Below, piece by piece: positions 17,026 through 25,024 of a DNA stretch of 35,581 nt (the first letter of the stretch is position 1; each line of letters begins with the position of its first letter). This DNA is from Alphaproteobacteria bacterium (GTDB lineage Bacteria > Pseudomonadota > Alphaproteobacteria > JAUXUR01), in the NCBI GenBank assembly GCA_030680745.1, contig JAUXUR010000083.1, forward strand, positions 1 through 35,581. Reading direction: 5' to 3'. Position numbers and translations under genes: made by a program. Under the pieces are notes generated by a model. The model saw only the letters and a list, made by a program, of their open reading frames with translations, ran no database searches and was not told where the DNA came from.

Positions 17026-17100
17026 TGTGGCAATCCACACTTTTTATCGAATTATTCAAAAGTGTGGGTTGCCGCGCGTCTTCGCCACTCGCAGTTATCA
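17026..17100. repeat. Palindromic repeat, family B copy 2
   Basis: Stem GGCAATCCACACTTTT (17029-17044) with AAAAGTGTGGGTTGCC (17058-17073), one mismatch, 13-nt loop. Then CGCGCGTC...CTCGCAGTTA, matching the layout of copy 1 (TTGCC, G/C hairpin, CGCAATGA). The inner stem differs from copy 1 but is still self-complementary. It may also separate the convergent gshA and helical-repeat gene. Confidence 0.65.
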
Positions 17101-17111
17101 AGCGTTTGATT

Positions 17112-17915
17112 TTAAAATATTTTTTCATTTTTTGCATTTTGACTAAGACCCAAAAGCATAGGCATTAATAAGTCACGATGTGCAGCCTTGGCTTCTTTGT
17201 TATTCCATAACATCTTGATCGCACAGATTTTATCTTTTTCATCTTTTGCATACAACGCAAAATCCAAAAGAAGAAGAGTTAATCGAATGCGATGGGTATC
17301 TTTTATCCTAATACTATCCCATAATTCAATAATATGAGTCAGTTTTGTACTTTCATTAAGGTCACTTTCAATGAGATTCAAACCTATGGTGATTAATTCA
17401 TCAAAATTAGTTTTATTTTTGAAATGCCAGAGCATTCCAAAAGCTAAAAATTTTTTCTTTTCATCTTTTGCATGTTGACTAAGGTCTAACAATATTGGGC
17501 TTAATAAATCACGACATAAAGTATCTTTATACCAGAGTTTACCGAGCATTTCCCATTTAACAGTTTCATTATTTGTGTTTTCTACAAACTCTAAAAGTCT
17601 AGACTTAACTACATTATGAAATATGAAAAGAGCATAAAATTTAACATTTTCATCTTGTGCATGTATAGCAAAGTCTCTAATTGCAAGAGCTAAGGCTAAA
17701 AATAGAATCTCTTCTATTGTATTTTCAGGAAAGTTTATCAACCTGCAACAAGCATTCAATCGTTGATTTTCAGGTTTTGATTCATCTCTTGCGATAGTTA
17801 GATATTGCTCAATAGATAAAGATTCAATTTCAAGTATATTATCATCATCAACGGCGAATGTATTGAAACTGACCAATGAAAGAAGAATAGAAAACGTTAA
17901 TATTGTTTTTTTCAT
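17112..17915 (-). CDS. Exported helical-repeat protein
   Basis: A 267-residue protein with a signal peptide (hydrophobic residues ~5-20, cleavage near TFA-VD). The rest is built of degenerate ~50-residue helical repeats around the phrase LSQHAKDEKKKFLAFGMLW, which recurs as LDFALYAKDEKDKICAIKML and, at the very end, LGLSQNAKNEKIF. The pattern resembles HEAT/ARM-type alpha solenoids. It stops at the start of a repeat unit, so the 3' end may be truncated. No function assigned. It shares a ~110 bp upstream sequence with the protease gene, which suggests common control. Confidence 0.65.
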   Translation of the reverse strand: MKKTILTFSILLSLVSFNTFAVDDDNILEIESLSIEQYLTIARDESKPENQRLNACCRLINFPENTIEEILFLALALAIRDFAIHAQDENVKFYALFIFHNVVKSRLLEFVENTNNETVKWEMLGKLWYKDTLCRDLLSPILLDLSQHAKDEKKKFLAFGMLWHFKNKTNFDELITIGLNLIESDLNESTKLTHIIELWDSIRIKDTHRIRLTLLLLDFALYAKDEKDKICAIKMLWNNKEAKAAHRDLLMPMLLGLSQNAKNEKIF

Positions 17916-17944
17916 TTTACTACCTTGTTAATTTTATTAATGTA

Positions 17945-18055
17945 CATCAATTTACATTTATTCAAAAATAAACTGAATGAATTCAATGGTACAGCATCTG
18001 TTTCATTGAAAATACCCGTAAAAAATACTGGGTTTTTTATTTTTATTGAGGAGTG
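17945..18055 (-). promoter_or_regulatory. Leader block shared with the protease gene, copy 1
   Basis: This block is nearly identical to 19440-19545; each copy lies directly upstream of a minus-strand gene for an exported protein. It contains ATTTATTCAAAAA, GAATGAATT, a CAGCATC-GTTTCATTGAAAA stretch and the hairpin ACCCGTAAAAAATACTGGGT followed by T-rich DNA. Reading toward the gene, the hairpin comes first. It could be a duplicated promoter, a leader RNA, or the terminator of the gene upstream. Confidence 0.6.
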
Positions 18056-18100
18056 ATTTTTTTTATTTGCATCTATTTCGATGTATTGAAAAACATATTT

Positions 18101-18134
18101 GGGCTCTGTTCGAGCCCATAAGACTCGAACAGAG
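18101..18134 (-). terminator. Hairpin after the protease gene with two alternative folds
   Basis: CTCTGTTCGAG (18104-18114) pairs perfectly with CTCGAACAGAG (18124-18134), 11 bp, 9-nt loop. The segment GGGCTCTGTTCGAGCCC (18101-18117) can instead form its own 6 bp hairpin. The two folds exclude each other. The site is 58 bp past the protease stop. Confidence 0.55.
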
Positions 18135-18192
18135 ATTTAGAAAATCAGAAAGCTTCTTTCACTCCATGAGTTTCAAAAAAACAACTAATTTT

Positions 18193-19401
18193 TTACTTAC
18201 TAAACTCTTCCACAAAACATGTAGCAAGTTTATTACTATTCAAAGCAATATTTGAAACTGTTTCAATCCATTCTAAATTGGTTTGAATTGGTATCATAAC
18301 AACAGTAAGTAATTGAAATGCTCTCTCAAGATGCTTTATCTCTTTATTAAATGAATTTTTTAAAAAATGATCCAAATATTCGCTGCAACCTCTTAAATAA
18401 AAATCATAATATTCTTTATGAATTATTTCTTCAAATTGTTTAACAGATACATTTGGGCCTTCAATAAGATATCCATAGAAACCATTTTCAGGATGGAAAA
18501 AAATAGAAATAAGACTGTTATTGTAGACTTTATCACCTATCCATTCATAATTTTTATCATTTGGCTCTTTATAATCCAGTTTACAACAGAACTCCATACG
18601 AGGCATGAGGGCTTTGCTTAAACCCATTATTTTGTTTTCTTGAACAATTGGTCCGCCACTATCACCCTGAAGTGGATAAGAGGGCGAAGATTTAAGAAGT
18701 TCACTATTTTTAAGACATATTCCTTCATCTTTTAGTTTTTTAATGCCACTAAATTCTTCAATAAGTTTATCTTTAAGAGGTATAGCAAAAGAAACAAGAA
18801 AGTAATGCCCGAACATACAACCAAAAGGTACATTTAATGAGTCCATATCATAAGAATTCAGCTTGTTCATGAATGCTAATTCAAGTTCACCTTTTCGGCA
18901 TAGCAAACCATTTGAATTTTTTAAAGCGCCAGGATGTTCTTCGGCACTAGTAGCGCCAAAGCCATAAACATTTCCTTTAATAACTGATATTGGGTCTGAT
19001 GATTTGGGTAATTCAAAAAATTTTTCTATTTCACTAACAGGTTCTTTTAAAACAAAAAGCGCAAGATCTGTCATTTGGTCTGGATTAGTATAGAATACTA
19101 TTGCTTCATTTGGACGCCCATCGCCTATATCAACATTTGCTTTTTCTTTTAGAACTTGTTGATTGTTTAAAAATTCATCAGCAACATGTTTTGCCGTTAA
19201 TCCTAAATAACCATTACCTTCTTTAAAAAGAACACCACTTCCAGTGAATCTACCATCAGTAGTATAAATGCGAACGATACCTTTTTGAAAACACTCATCA
19301 GAAGATACAACTTCAACATCTTGACCGCCTACAGCTTGTAGCTCAGTATGCAGCAAACAAAAAACTGAAAAAACGCTTAGAACGATTTTATTAAACTTCA
19401 T
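18193..19401 (-). CDS. Secreted trypsin-like serine protease
   Basis: A 402-residue protein with a signal peptide (hydrophobic residues 6-19, then ELQA-VG). The chymotrypsin-fold triad is visible: His72 in LTAKHVAD, Asp112 in TDLALFVL and Ser248 in QGDSGGPIV. The ~100 residues after the protease fold (from about 300) are helical and unassigned. The longest frame starts at 19434, but GGAG lies eight bases before ATG 19401 and only this start gives a proper signal peptide. The shared leader block and the similar orientation suggest co-regulation with the helical-repeat protein at 17112-17915. Substrate unknown; secretion to periplasm or beyond is inferred. Confidence 0.85.
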   Translation of the reverse strand: MKFNKIVLSVFSVFCLLHTELQAVGGQDVEVVSSDECFQKGIVRIYTTDGRFTGSGVLFKEGNGYLGLTAKHVADEFLNNQQVLKEKANVDIGDGRPNEAIVFYTNPDQMTDLALFVLKEPVSEIEKFFELPKSSDPISVIKGNVYGFGATSAEEHPGALKNSNGLLCRKGELELAFMNKLNSYDMDSLNVPFGCMFGHYFLVSFAIPLKDKLIEEFSGIKKLKDEGICLKNSELLKSSPSYPLQGDSGGPIVQENKIMGLSKALMPRMEFCCKLDYKEPNDKNYEWIGDKVYNNSLISIFFHPENGFYGYLIEGPNVSVKQFEEIIHKEYYDFYLRGCSEYLDHFLKNSFNKEIKHLERAFQLLTVVMIPIQTNLEWIETVSNIALNSNKLATCFVEEFSK

Positions 19402-19439
19402 ATTATTAAACTCCTTACATATTACATGAAACATTCTAT

Positions 19440-19545
19440 TTATATTTATTCAAAAACAAAATGAATGAATTTAATAATACAGCATCCGTTTCATTGAAAA
19501 TACCCGTAAAAAATACTGGGTTTTTTATTTTTGCTGAAGAACGTT
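19440..19545 (-). promoter_or_regulatory. Leader block shared with the helical-repeat gene, copy 2
   Basis: Second copy of the block at 17945-18055, 40 bp upstream of the protease start. About nine in ten bases match over ~100 bp, including the hairpin ACCCGTAAAAAATACTGGGT with its T-rich flank. Conservation in non-coding A/T-rich DNA beside diverged coding regions argues for function or for recent duplication. The remaining 19546-19709 shows no gene. Confidence 0.6.
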
Positions 19546-19709
19546 TTTTTGTGTTTTGTTATATTTCAATAAGTTAAAAGATATATAAAATTTTTATGAT
19601 TGAGTACGCTCTTCTAAAGAGAAATCTTATTAAATCCCCATCGTATAACTTGAAACTTTTGAAAATACTGCTATCCTAAGCGCACATCATCATATGGAAA
19701 AATTTCGTA

Positions 19710-20378
19710 ATGCACATTTTTTCAAGCCTATTAAAACGTGAATTTTTATTGTTAACCCGTAATAAAGAAATATTTTTTACGCTTCTACTTTTCTTTGGGC
19801 TTTCGCTTTTTCTTTTTCCATTTGCACTTTCATCGGATGCTGCCCAACTCAAATTATTTGGTCCGGGGCTTTTATGGGTTATCACCATCTTTACAATTTT
19901 ATCCTCTGTTGAATCCTTTTATAAAAAAGATAATGATAATAGCTTATTATCCTTTTATTACATTCAAAAAACGCCTTTTATTCTTGTTTTTTTTGCTAAA
20001 ATTATCACTCATTTTTGCCTTATGATCAGCATCCTAATGATTATATTACCACTTTTTGGGTTGTTTTTTGGACTAGAGCTTAAATCAATTGTAATTCTAA
20101 GCGCAAGCCTTTTACTTGGCATACCACCCTTAATTACGCTGATTCATTTTGCTATTGCCCTTACTTTATCAACGCAAAAAACGGGGATGCTTGTTCTTGT
20201 GATTGTATTACCCTTCATTATTCCCATTTTAATTTTTGGCGTAGGGACCGTTACGTTTTACGAGACTGGACAAACACTTAAACAACCCTTTATGTTTATG
20301 GCAGCTATATTCCTTTTTGTATTTGCTTTTGTCCCGTGGATAGCAGCGTACGCACTGAAAGAATCAGCCAGACAATGA
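19710..20378 (+). CDS. ccmB: Heme exporter subunit CcmB
   Basis: A 222-residue inner-membrane protein with six hydrophobic segments, the normal size of CcmB, the permease of the CcmAB ABC transporter in system I cytochrome c maturation. The start LLKREFLLLTRNKEIFFTLLLF and the PFALSSDAAQLKLFGPGLLW region are characteristic. The ATPase CcmA is not beside it: the upstream neighbour is the divergent protease gene. GGAA lies upstream of the ATG at some distance. Its TGA stop is also the first three bases of palindrome A7. Confidence 0.92.
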   Translation: MHIFSSLLKREFLLLTRNKEIFFTLLLFFGLSLFLFPFALSSDAAQLKLFGPGLLWVITIFTILSSVESFYKKDNDNSLLSFYYIQKTPFILVFFAKIITHFCLMISILMIILPLFGLFFGLELKSIVILSASLLLGIPPLITLIHFAIALTLSTQKTGMLVLVIVLPFIIPILIFGVGTVTFYETGQTLKQPFMFMAAIFLFVFAFVPWIAAYALKESARQ

Positions 20379-20519
20379 CTTTTTTTGAAATCCTACTGCT
20401 GCGGACGATTGATGCGTCACTTCGGTACTCAGAGCCGTGTGTTATTAAGGATACATTGTGGTCTTCCGTGCCGAATCTCCTATCGCGCGTCTCACAGCAG
20501 CGAATTTCAAAAGAAGTCA
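20376..20519 (+). repeat. Palindromic repeat family A, divergent copy A7
   Basis: Long arms TGACTTTTTTTGAAAT...CTGCTG pair with CAGCAG..ATTTCAAAAGAAGTCA. The core keeps CTTCGGTACTCA and an apical TGTGT...ATACA, and TTCGG (left) pairs with CCGAA (right) where other copies have CCGG/CCGG. It sits inside the ccm operon between ccmB and ccmC, starting at the ccmB stop codon. Confidence 0.75.
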
Positions 20520-20545
20520 AACTAAAATTAGGAACGAACAGATAA

Positions 20546-21286
20546 ATGACACGTTTTGCGAACCCTAAGAAGTTTTACAATTTAAGCCAAAAATTAATCC
20601 CTATTTTAGGCGTTGCGACCCTTTTATTTTTTGCAATTGGGCTTTATTTTGCTTTATTTCATTCACCCGCCGATTACCAACAGGGCGAATCCGTTCGTAT
20701 GATGTATATCCATGTACCAACCGCTTGGCTTTCAACACTCATCTTTGTCTTTATGGCGACCATGAGTGGTGTTGCTTTTGTTTGGCGCCATCCACTTGCT
20801 GATTTATTAGCACAAGAAGCAGCACTCATAGGCGCTATTTATACAAGCATCGCACTCATCACAGGTTCTTTATGGGGAAAACTCGCTTGGGGAGCCTATT
20901 GGGTATGGGATGCGCGCCTAACATCAGTGCTTATTCTTTTGTTTCTATATATCGCTTATTTAGCCCTTAAACAATCCATGCAAGATAAACCTATCGCATC
21001 TAAAATGCTGCGCTTATTAGCGCTTATTGGATTATTAAATATCCCGATCATTAAAGGCTCTGTCCAATGGTGGACAACGCTTCACCAACCACCAAGCATC
21101 ATACGGTCACTTGGCATAAGCATTCATATGTCCATGCTTATTCCCTTATTATTGATGGCTGCTGCTTTTGGACTTTTTTTTCTTACTATTTTACTGATGC
21201 GCACACAAACACGTCTTTTAAACATTAAAACAATTGCACTTCTTAAAAAACAGGATCAACTTGATGACCCATCCCTTGCTGCTTAG
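20546..21286 (+). CDS. ccmC: Heme handling protein CcmC
   Basis: A 246-residue inner-membrane protein with six hydrophobic segments. It loads periplasmic heme onto CcmE. The family's tryptophan-rich segment is present (WGKLAWGAYWVWDARLTS, ~residues 109-126), as are the flanking histidine regions (YIHVPTAWLS and TTLHQPPSI). Length is normal. It follows ccmB after the A7 palindrome and overlaps ccmD by 23 bp. Confidence 0.95.
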   Translation: MTRFANPKKFYNLSQKLIPILGVATLLFFAIGLYFALFHSPADYQQGESVRMMYIHVPTAWLSTLIFVFMATMSGVAFVWRHPLADLLAQEAALIGAIYTSIALITGSLWGKLAWGAYWVWDARLTSVLILLFLYIAYLALKQSMQDKPIASKMLRLLALIGLLNIPIIKGSVQWWTTLHQPPSIIRSLGISIHMSMLIPLLLMAAAFGLFFLTILLMRTQTRLLNIKTIALLKKQDQLDDPSLAA

Positions 21287-21398
21287 CCTCGCTTATGCTT
21301 CATGTTTTATACTCCTCACAGGATTACTTTTTAAAACATATAAAAAGCGACGTGAAGCCCAAAAAAAATTTGAAAATGTTTCTAAGAAATCAAAATGA
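21264..21398 (+). CDS. ccmD: Small heme exporter subunit CcmD
   Basis: A 44-residue protein (MTHPLLLSLAYASCFILLTG, then LLFKTYKKRREAQKKFEN and more Lys). A single membrane helix is followed by a basic cytoplasmic tail, as in CcmD, which helps release holo-CcmE from CcmABC. It is called mainly from position: it overlaps the end of ccmC by 23 bp, and its stop overlaps the ccmE start by four bases (ATGA), a tight coupled arrangement. Too short for usual ORF cut-offs. Sequence conservation in this family is low. Confidence 0.85.
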   Translation: MTHPLLLSLAYASCFILLTGLLFKTYKKRREAQKKFENVSKKSK

Positions 21399-21838
21399 AA
21401 CCTAAATATAAACGTCTTTCAATTGTTCTTTTGGTTATAACATTGTTGGGTGGTGCGCTTACGCTTACCTTATGCGCACTTGAAGAATCAATGATGTATT
21501 TCATGACGCCAGAAGAACTTTTATCCAAAAAAGAACAATTCCTAAATCAGCAAATCCGATTAGGCGGCCTCGTCAAAGAAAATTCGCTTAAAGCACTACC
21601 CGAACCCATGAGCGTTGAATTTATAGTAACCGACACCAATCAAGAATTAAAAATGATCTATAACGGCATCCTGCCCGATCTTTTTCGTGAAGGCCAAGGC
21701 ATTATTGCGATTGGCAAACTCACCGAAAATAATCAGTTTGAAGCAACGCAGATACTCGCCAAGCATGACGAGACCTATATGCCAAAAGAAGTTGCCGATG
21801 CGCTTAAGAAGAAAGCTTTATGGAAAGATAGTCGATAG
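21395..21838 (+). CDS. ccmE: Heme chaperone CcmE
   Basis: A 147-residue periplasmic heme chaperone with one N-terminal membrane anchor (residues ~8-28) and an OB-fold beta barrel. The heme-binding motif HxxxY is His124 and Tyr128 in LAKHDETYMPKEV, where the histidine bonds heme covalently. Other typical segments are LGGLVKENS and VEFIVTDTNQELKMIYNGILPDLFREGQG. The start overlaps ccmD. The last codons (DSR-stop) lie within the left arm of palindrome A6. No ccmF, ccmG or ccmH follows; the next gene is convergent. Confidence 0.96.
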   Translation: MKPKYKRLSIVLLVITLLGGALTLTLCALEESMMYFMTPEELLSKKEQFLNQQIRLGGLVKENSLKALPEPMSVEFIVTDTNQELKMIYNGILPDLFREGQGIIAIGKLTENNQFEATQILAKHDETYMPKEVADALKKKALWKDSR

Positions 21839-21930
21839 CCATTGGAAGGATACATCGTCACGCCTCACTCATGTATATAAGAATACACTTCGTTCGTTGT
21901 TCCTTGCCTACTTCTCAATTCTATCAACTA
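21829..21930 (+). repeat. Palindromic repeat family A, copy A6
   Basis: Outer arms TAGTCGATAG (21829-21838) and CTATCAACTA (21921-21930) pair with one wobble or mismatch. Apical hairpin TGTAT-ataaga-ATACA (21872-21887) replaces the TGTAC/GTACA of other copies by a compensatory change. The left arm contains the ccmE stop codon, and the right arm contains the last codons and stop of the convergent gene. Confidence 0.75.
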
Positions 21931-23347
21931 AAATTGCTGTTTTAAACAAAGCATCAATAAGAAATCCTTTTAAATGCGTATTGATTGTATCTTCATAAAT
22001 TTTACCATGTGCATGAAAACATGTTTTTACTTGATTAAGCACTACAAAATAACGAGAACCACTATGTCGCTCAACATTTGCGCCCAAGCTTTTTAAAAAT
22101 TGATCAATTTCAGACCAATTTAATTCTTTTAAATGATAGCGACCTGGTTTTAAGATTTGCTCTAAAAAAGCATTTGAATACGATGCTAAAATAATATTAA
22201 TTTTTTCTTCTTCAGTATAAATTTTAGGTATTACTGATAATTTTTTGGATATATCTTTAGGATATCTTTTTTGTTCTCTATATAGTTTTTCAACATTAAT
22301 TTTTGTCCACCAACGATCTTCTTCAATTTCATCATTTGGCGTTTCATTTTGGGTATGATCAATTATTTGAGAAGACAAATCATCATGCTGATCTTTTTTT
22401 ATAATTATTTCAGTATGCGGCGATAGATTTATTGAATCCGAAATGCATGGCTCTATTATTTCATTATGTTTGGGTATTTCTATTGCCTTAGAAGAAGATG
22501 AATTCAATGTTACAACAGATTCTTTTTTTATTATTTTATGAATAATTGGTTTTTCAAACTCTACATTTTGCGATTTTTTATCTTCTTCTATTTTTTGACA
22601 AAATGATGCTTGATTAATCAATTGACCCATAGAAGAAAGATCTTTAAGAAGTTCGATTAATTTATCGTTTATATAATTATATGTTTCATCTTGTTTATAA
22701 ATAGGACTTGAATTATAAAGCATCTGAAGACCATCATGCACTAACTTTTCTTTAATAGTTACCCCCGGCAATAACTCACTATGTACATTTAATTTCAGCA
22801 CATCAATATATTCATTAATTTTTTCAATAAAACTCATACAAAATGATGTCATCACGATATCATTTTCAATTTTCGGCTCTTTTTCATGAAGTTTAGAGAA
22901 TAATTTTTTAAATTTTTCATACAAATATTCTATAGCAAGATTATCTTTTATTTTTGGATTATGTAAACACGTATTATTAACTTCTTTAAAATTACCTTTA
23001 ATAAGATAATGTTCTAAATATTTTTTAAACCGACGAATAGATTTAAGGTCATTCATAAAAAAAGTTTTATGGTTATTTAAATGTAACTTAAAATAATTAG
23101 GAAGCTTTCTTTCATGAGGAAAAACCGCCTTCAAAGGGGAATCTGTATGTTTTTCAGAAAATCTTTTAGGTTCATTTTCATAATAGGAAATTGTATCTTG
23201 AAGGATTGATTCGAGCATTTCAAATAAACCCAATATTTCAACAAAAACATCCCTCGTTTCAGCTTTAAAGGATTCCGTATTAATTTGAAAACATCCATAA
23301 GATTTTAAAGGCATTAAAAAAAATACCAACAACAGAAAACGAATCAT
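21908..23347 (-). CDS. Exported protein with a HicA-like C-terminal domain
   Basis: A 479-residue protein. The first ~19 residues (MIRFLLLVFFLMPLKSYGC) form a signal peptide whose final Cys suits a lipoprotein, though the lipobox is imperfect. The middle is charged and helical with a low-complexity linker (~270-340). The last ~75 residues, NWSEIDQFLKSLGANVERHS then GSRYFVVL and CFHAHGK, follow the pattern of HicA mRNA interferases of the W-x-(D/E)-I-x-x-(L/F)-L-x-x-L-G-A type. HicA toxins are normally ~60-90 residues, cytoplasmic and paired with HicB; neither holds here. AAGGTG precedes ATG 23347 (a GTG four codons earlier has no spacing). The last codons lie in palindrome A6. Confidence 0.6.
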   Translation of the reverse strand: MIRFLLLVFFLMPLKSYGCFQINTESFKAETRDVFVEILGLFEMLESILQDTISYYENEPKRFSEKHTDSPLKAVFPHERKLPNYFKLHLNNHKTFFMNDLKSIRRFKKYLEHYLIKGNFKEVNNTCLHNPKIKDNLAIEYLYEKFKKLFSKLHEKEPKIENDIVMTSFCMSFIEKINEYIDVLKLNVHSELLPGVTIKEKLVHDGLQMLYNSSPIYKQDETYNYINDKLIELLKDLSSMGQLINQASFCQKIEEDKKSQNVEFEKPIIHKIIKKESVVTLNSSSSKAIEIPKHNEIIEPCISDSINLSPHTEIIIKKDQHDDLSSQIIDHTQNETPNDEIEEDRWWTKINVEKLYREQKRYPKDISKKLSVIPKIYTEEEKINIILASYSNAFLEQILKPGRYHLKELNWSEIDQFLKSLGANVERHSGSRYFVVLNQVKTCFHAHGKIYEDTINTHLKGFLIDALFKTAILVDRIEK

Positions 23348-23484
23348 TAGAATCAACACCTTTTTTTTAAAAATTATATAATCAGGTATTATTACTACAT
23401 TGAATATGAAAAATTCAACAAAAAATATTACTATAATAATAAAATAATATAAATATTATTTTAATCCAAAAAATTACAACCGAT

Positions 23485-23862
23485 TTACTGCACGTCGCAC
23501 TTAAATTTTCTAATAAAACCAGGTACTAAGCTCCCCCCTTTTTGAGTCGCTTTAATCATAGGCGTTGGTATTTTTGATTTTCGTGCGATAATTGTTAACA
23601 TTTCTTTCGATTTTAATTTTTTTTGCGGACAAACAATGGTTGATTTTTGAAACTGGGCATCTTTTTGGTCAACAGAAAAAGAAATAAGCTTGTCCATGTT
23701 ATCACCCTTAATATTATGCTTTGCTCTTGGCCCCAGCACAATATCAGCAGAACCAACCCTAAATGTCACTTGAACATCGCTATCGTTTTTAAGAAGTGTA
23801 TCCGCAAAACTTACACTAGAAAAAAGTAAAACTATAACACCAGCAAACCATAATTTATTCAT
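23485..23862 (-). CDS. Small secreted protein of unknown function
   Basis: A 125-residue protein with a signal peptide (residues 1-19, cleavage near SFA-DT). The mature part is a basic, beta-rich domain of ~105 residues (VQVTFRVGSADIVLGPRA), with two Cys (IVCPQKK and KFKCDVQ) that may form a disulphide. No family recognised. GGAGATAAAA precedes the ATG at 23862; an ATG four codons upstream would put that binding site inside the gene. Monocistronic by appearance, with an A/T-rich gap on either side. Confidence 0.75.
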   Translation of the reverse strand: MNKLWFAGVIVLLFSSVSFADTLLKNDSDVQVTFRVGSADIVLGPRAKHNIKGDNMDKLISFSVDQKDAQFQKSTIVCPQKKLKSKEMLTIIARKSKIPTPMIKATQKGGSLVPGFIRKFKCDVQ

Positions 23863-23947
23863 TTTTATCTCCATGTAGTTTCTGTTATTGCTAACTTCAG
23901 TCTACATGGAAAATATTAAAACTTCATAAATCGTTCTTTACGATTCA

Positions 23948-24970
23948 TTATTTTAAAGATGTCTTTAAAAAACTATCAACTAAATCAGCTATTTTTTGGT
24001 GGGTATCACCACGATTAACTGAAGGATCATCACGACAAACACCCTCAGCAAATATGAATCCCGCTTCATTGCATTTATTCATAAATATAAAATGACCAAC
24101 TTTTCCTTCTAACAGATGAAATTCTGATGATTTTACATGCTGTTTCAAATATTGTGCATTTGCTTCTATCGGCATTAATCTGTCATTTTCACCGGCAACA
24201 ATCAAAAAAGGCAATGTAATAGCTGAAAGTGACTTATCCGTAAATTGATGTCCAAAAGCAGGTGCAAAACTAATAAAGGCTTTAATTCTTGAGTCTTTAT
24301 AATTTTTTTCAACCGATGACCAATCCATCGCCTCAATTTTCTTGAGCGCATAAGGGGCTGTTTCATCCTTGTCATAAAAATAAGTATCAACAAAAGTCTT
24401 AAGTCTTGGACCTTCCATTTGACCGCCGGCCAAAAACGTTGCAGTCATGCCGCCTTTTGAAAAACCCCCAGCTACAATTTTAGAAGGATCTATTTTCGTT
24501 TTCCATTCGGAATGATCCAATAATTTGGTGAGCACAAAAGAAACATCAAGTGGTCTTTCCCAAAAACGGCCTAAAGAATAATCAATCTGTTCATTCATAT
24601 AGGCATTCCCAAAATGCTCAACAGAAGCAATCATATATCCTTTGGGCACAAGAGCATCTGCAAGCCATGCAATATCACTAAAAGAACCTGCGTGACCGTG
24701 TGAATAAAGAATTAATGGATAATTTTTGAGTTGTCCTGAAATAGGTGCATTTCTTGCAATTTCTTTTCGGATCGCAATGCCTTTTGTAATAGGCTCAGTT
24801 TGAGTACTCACATCAACAGGATAAAAAAGCTGAATCGGTATTATTCTATTATTGCGACTAGGATCTTGAAATTCAATAATTTGAGAACCTGTTTTAAATG
24901 TATTATCAGCAAATGTATTTGTTGATAAAGAAAGAAAAATAACAAAAATTAAGCATATATTTTTTTTCAT
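23948..24970 (-). CDS. Secreted alpha/beta hydrolase
   Basis: A 340-residue protein with a signal peptide (residues 1-21, cleavage near TFA-DN). The alpha/beta-hydrolase triad is Ser171 in the nucleophile elbow GFSKGG, Asp263 in AGENDRLMP and His293 in GKVGHFIF. HGHAG (91-95) is the oxyanion region. The layout is closest to the dienelactone-hydrolase / platelet-activating-factor acetylhydrolase-like group, so an ester substrate is likely but unknown. Four cysteines near the C-terminus (KCNEAGF...GVCRDD) suggest a disulphide and a periplasmic or extracellular location. Confidence 0.88.
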   Translation of the reverse strand: MKKNICLIFVIFLSLSTNTFADNTFKTGSQIIEFQDPSRNNRIIPIQLFYPVDVSTQTEPITKGIAIRKEIARNAPISGQLKNYPLILYSHGHAGSFSDIAWLADALVPKGYMIASVEHFGNAYMNEQIDYSLGRFWERPLDVSFVLTKLLDHSEWKTKIDPSKIVAGGFSKGGMTATFLAGGQMEGPRLKTFVDTYFYDKDETAPYALKKIEAMDWSSVEKNYKDSRIKAFISFAPAFGHQFTDKSLSAITLPFLIVAGENDRLMPIEANAQYLKQHVKSSEFHLLEGKVGHFIFMNKCNEAGFIFAEGVCRDDPSVNRGDTHQKIADLVDSFLKTSLK

Positions 24971-25024
24971 TTAGAAAACCTTCATAATATTAAAACTAAT
25001 AAACTATACCTTTTTTTTATACAT

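Noticed and set aside
20305..20545. Frames of about 70 codons on both strands between ccmB and ccmC
   Set aside because: Both run through the arms of palindrome A7 and overlap ccmB; there is no binding site or family match.
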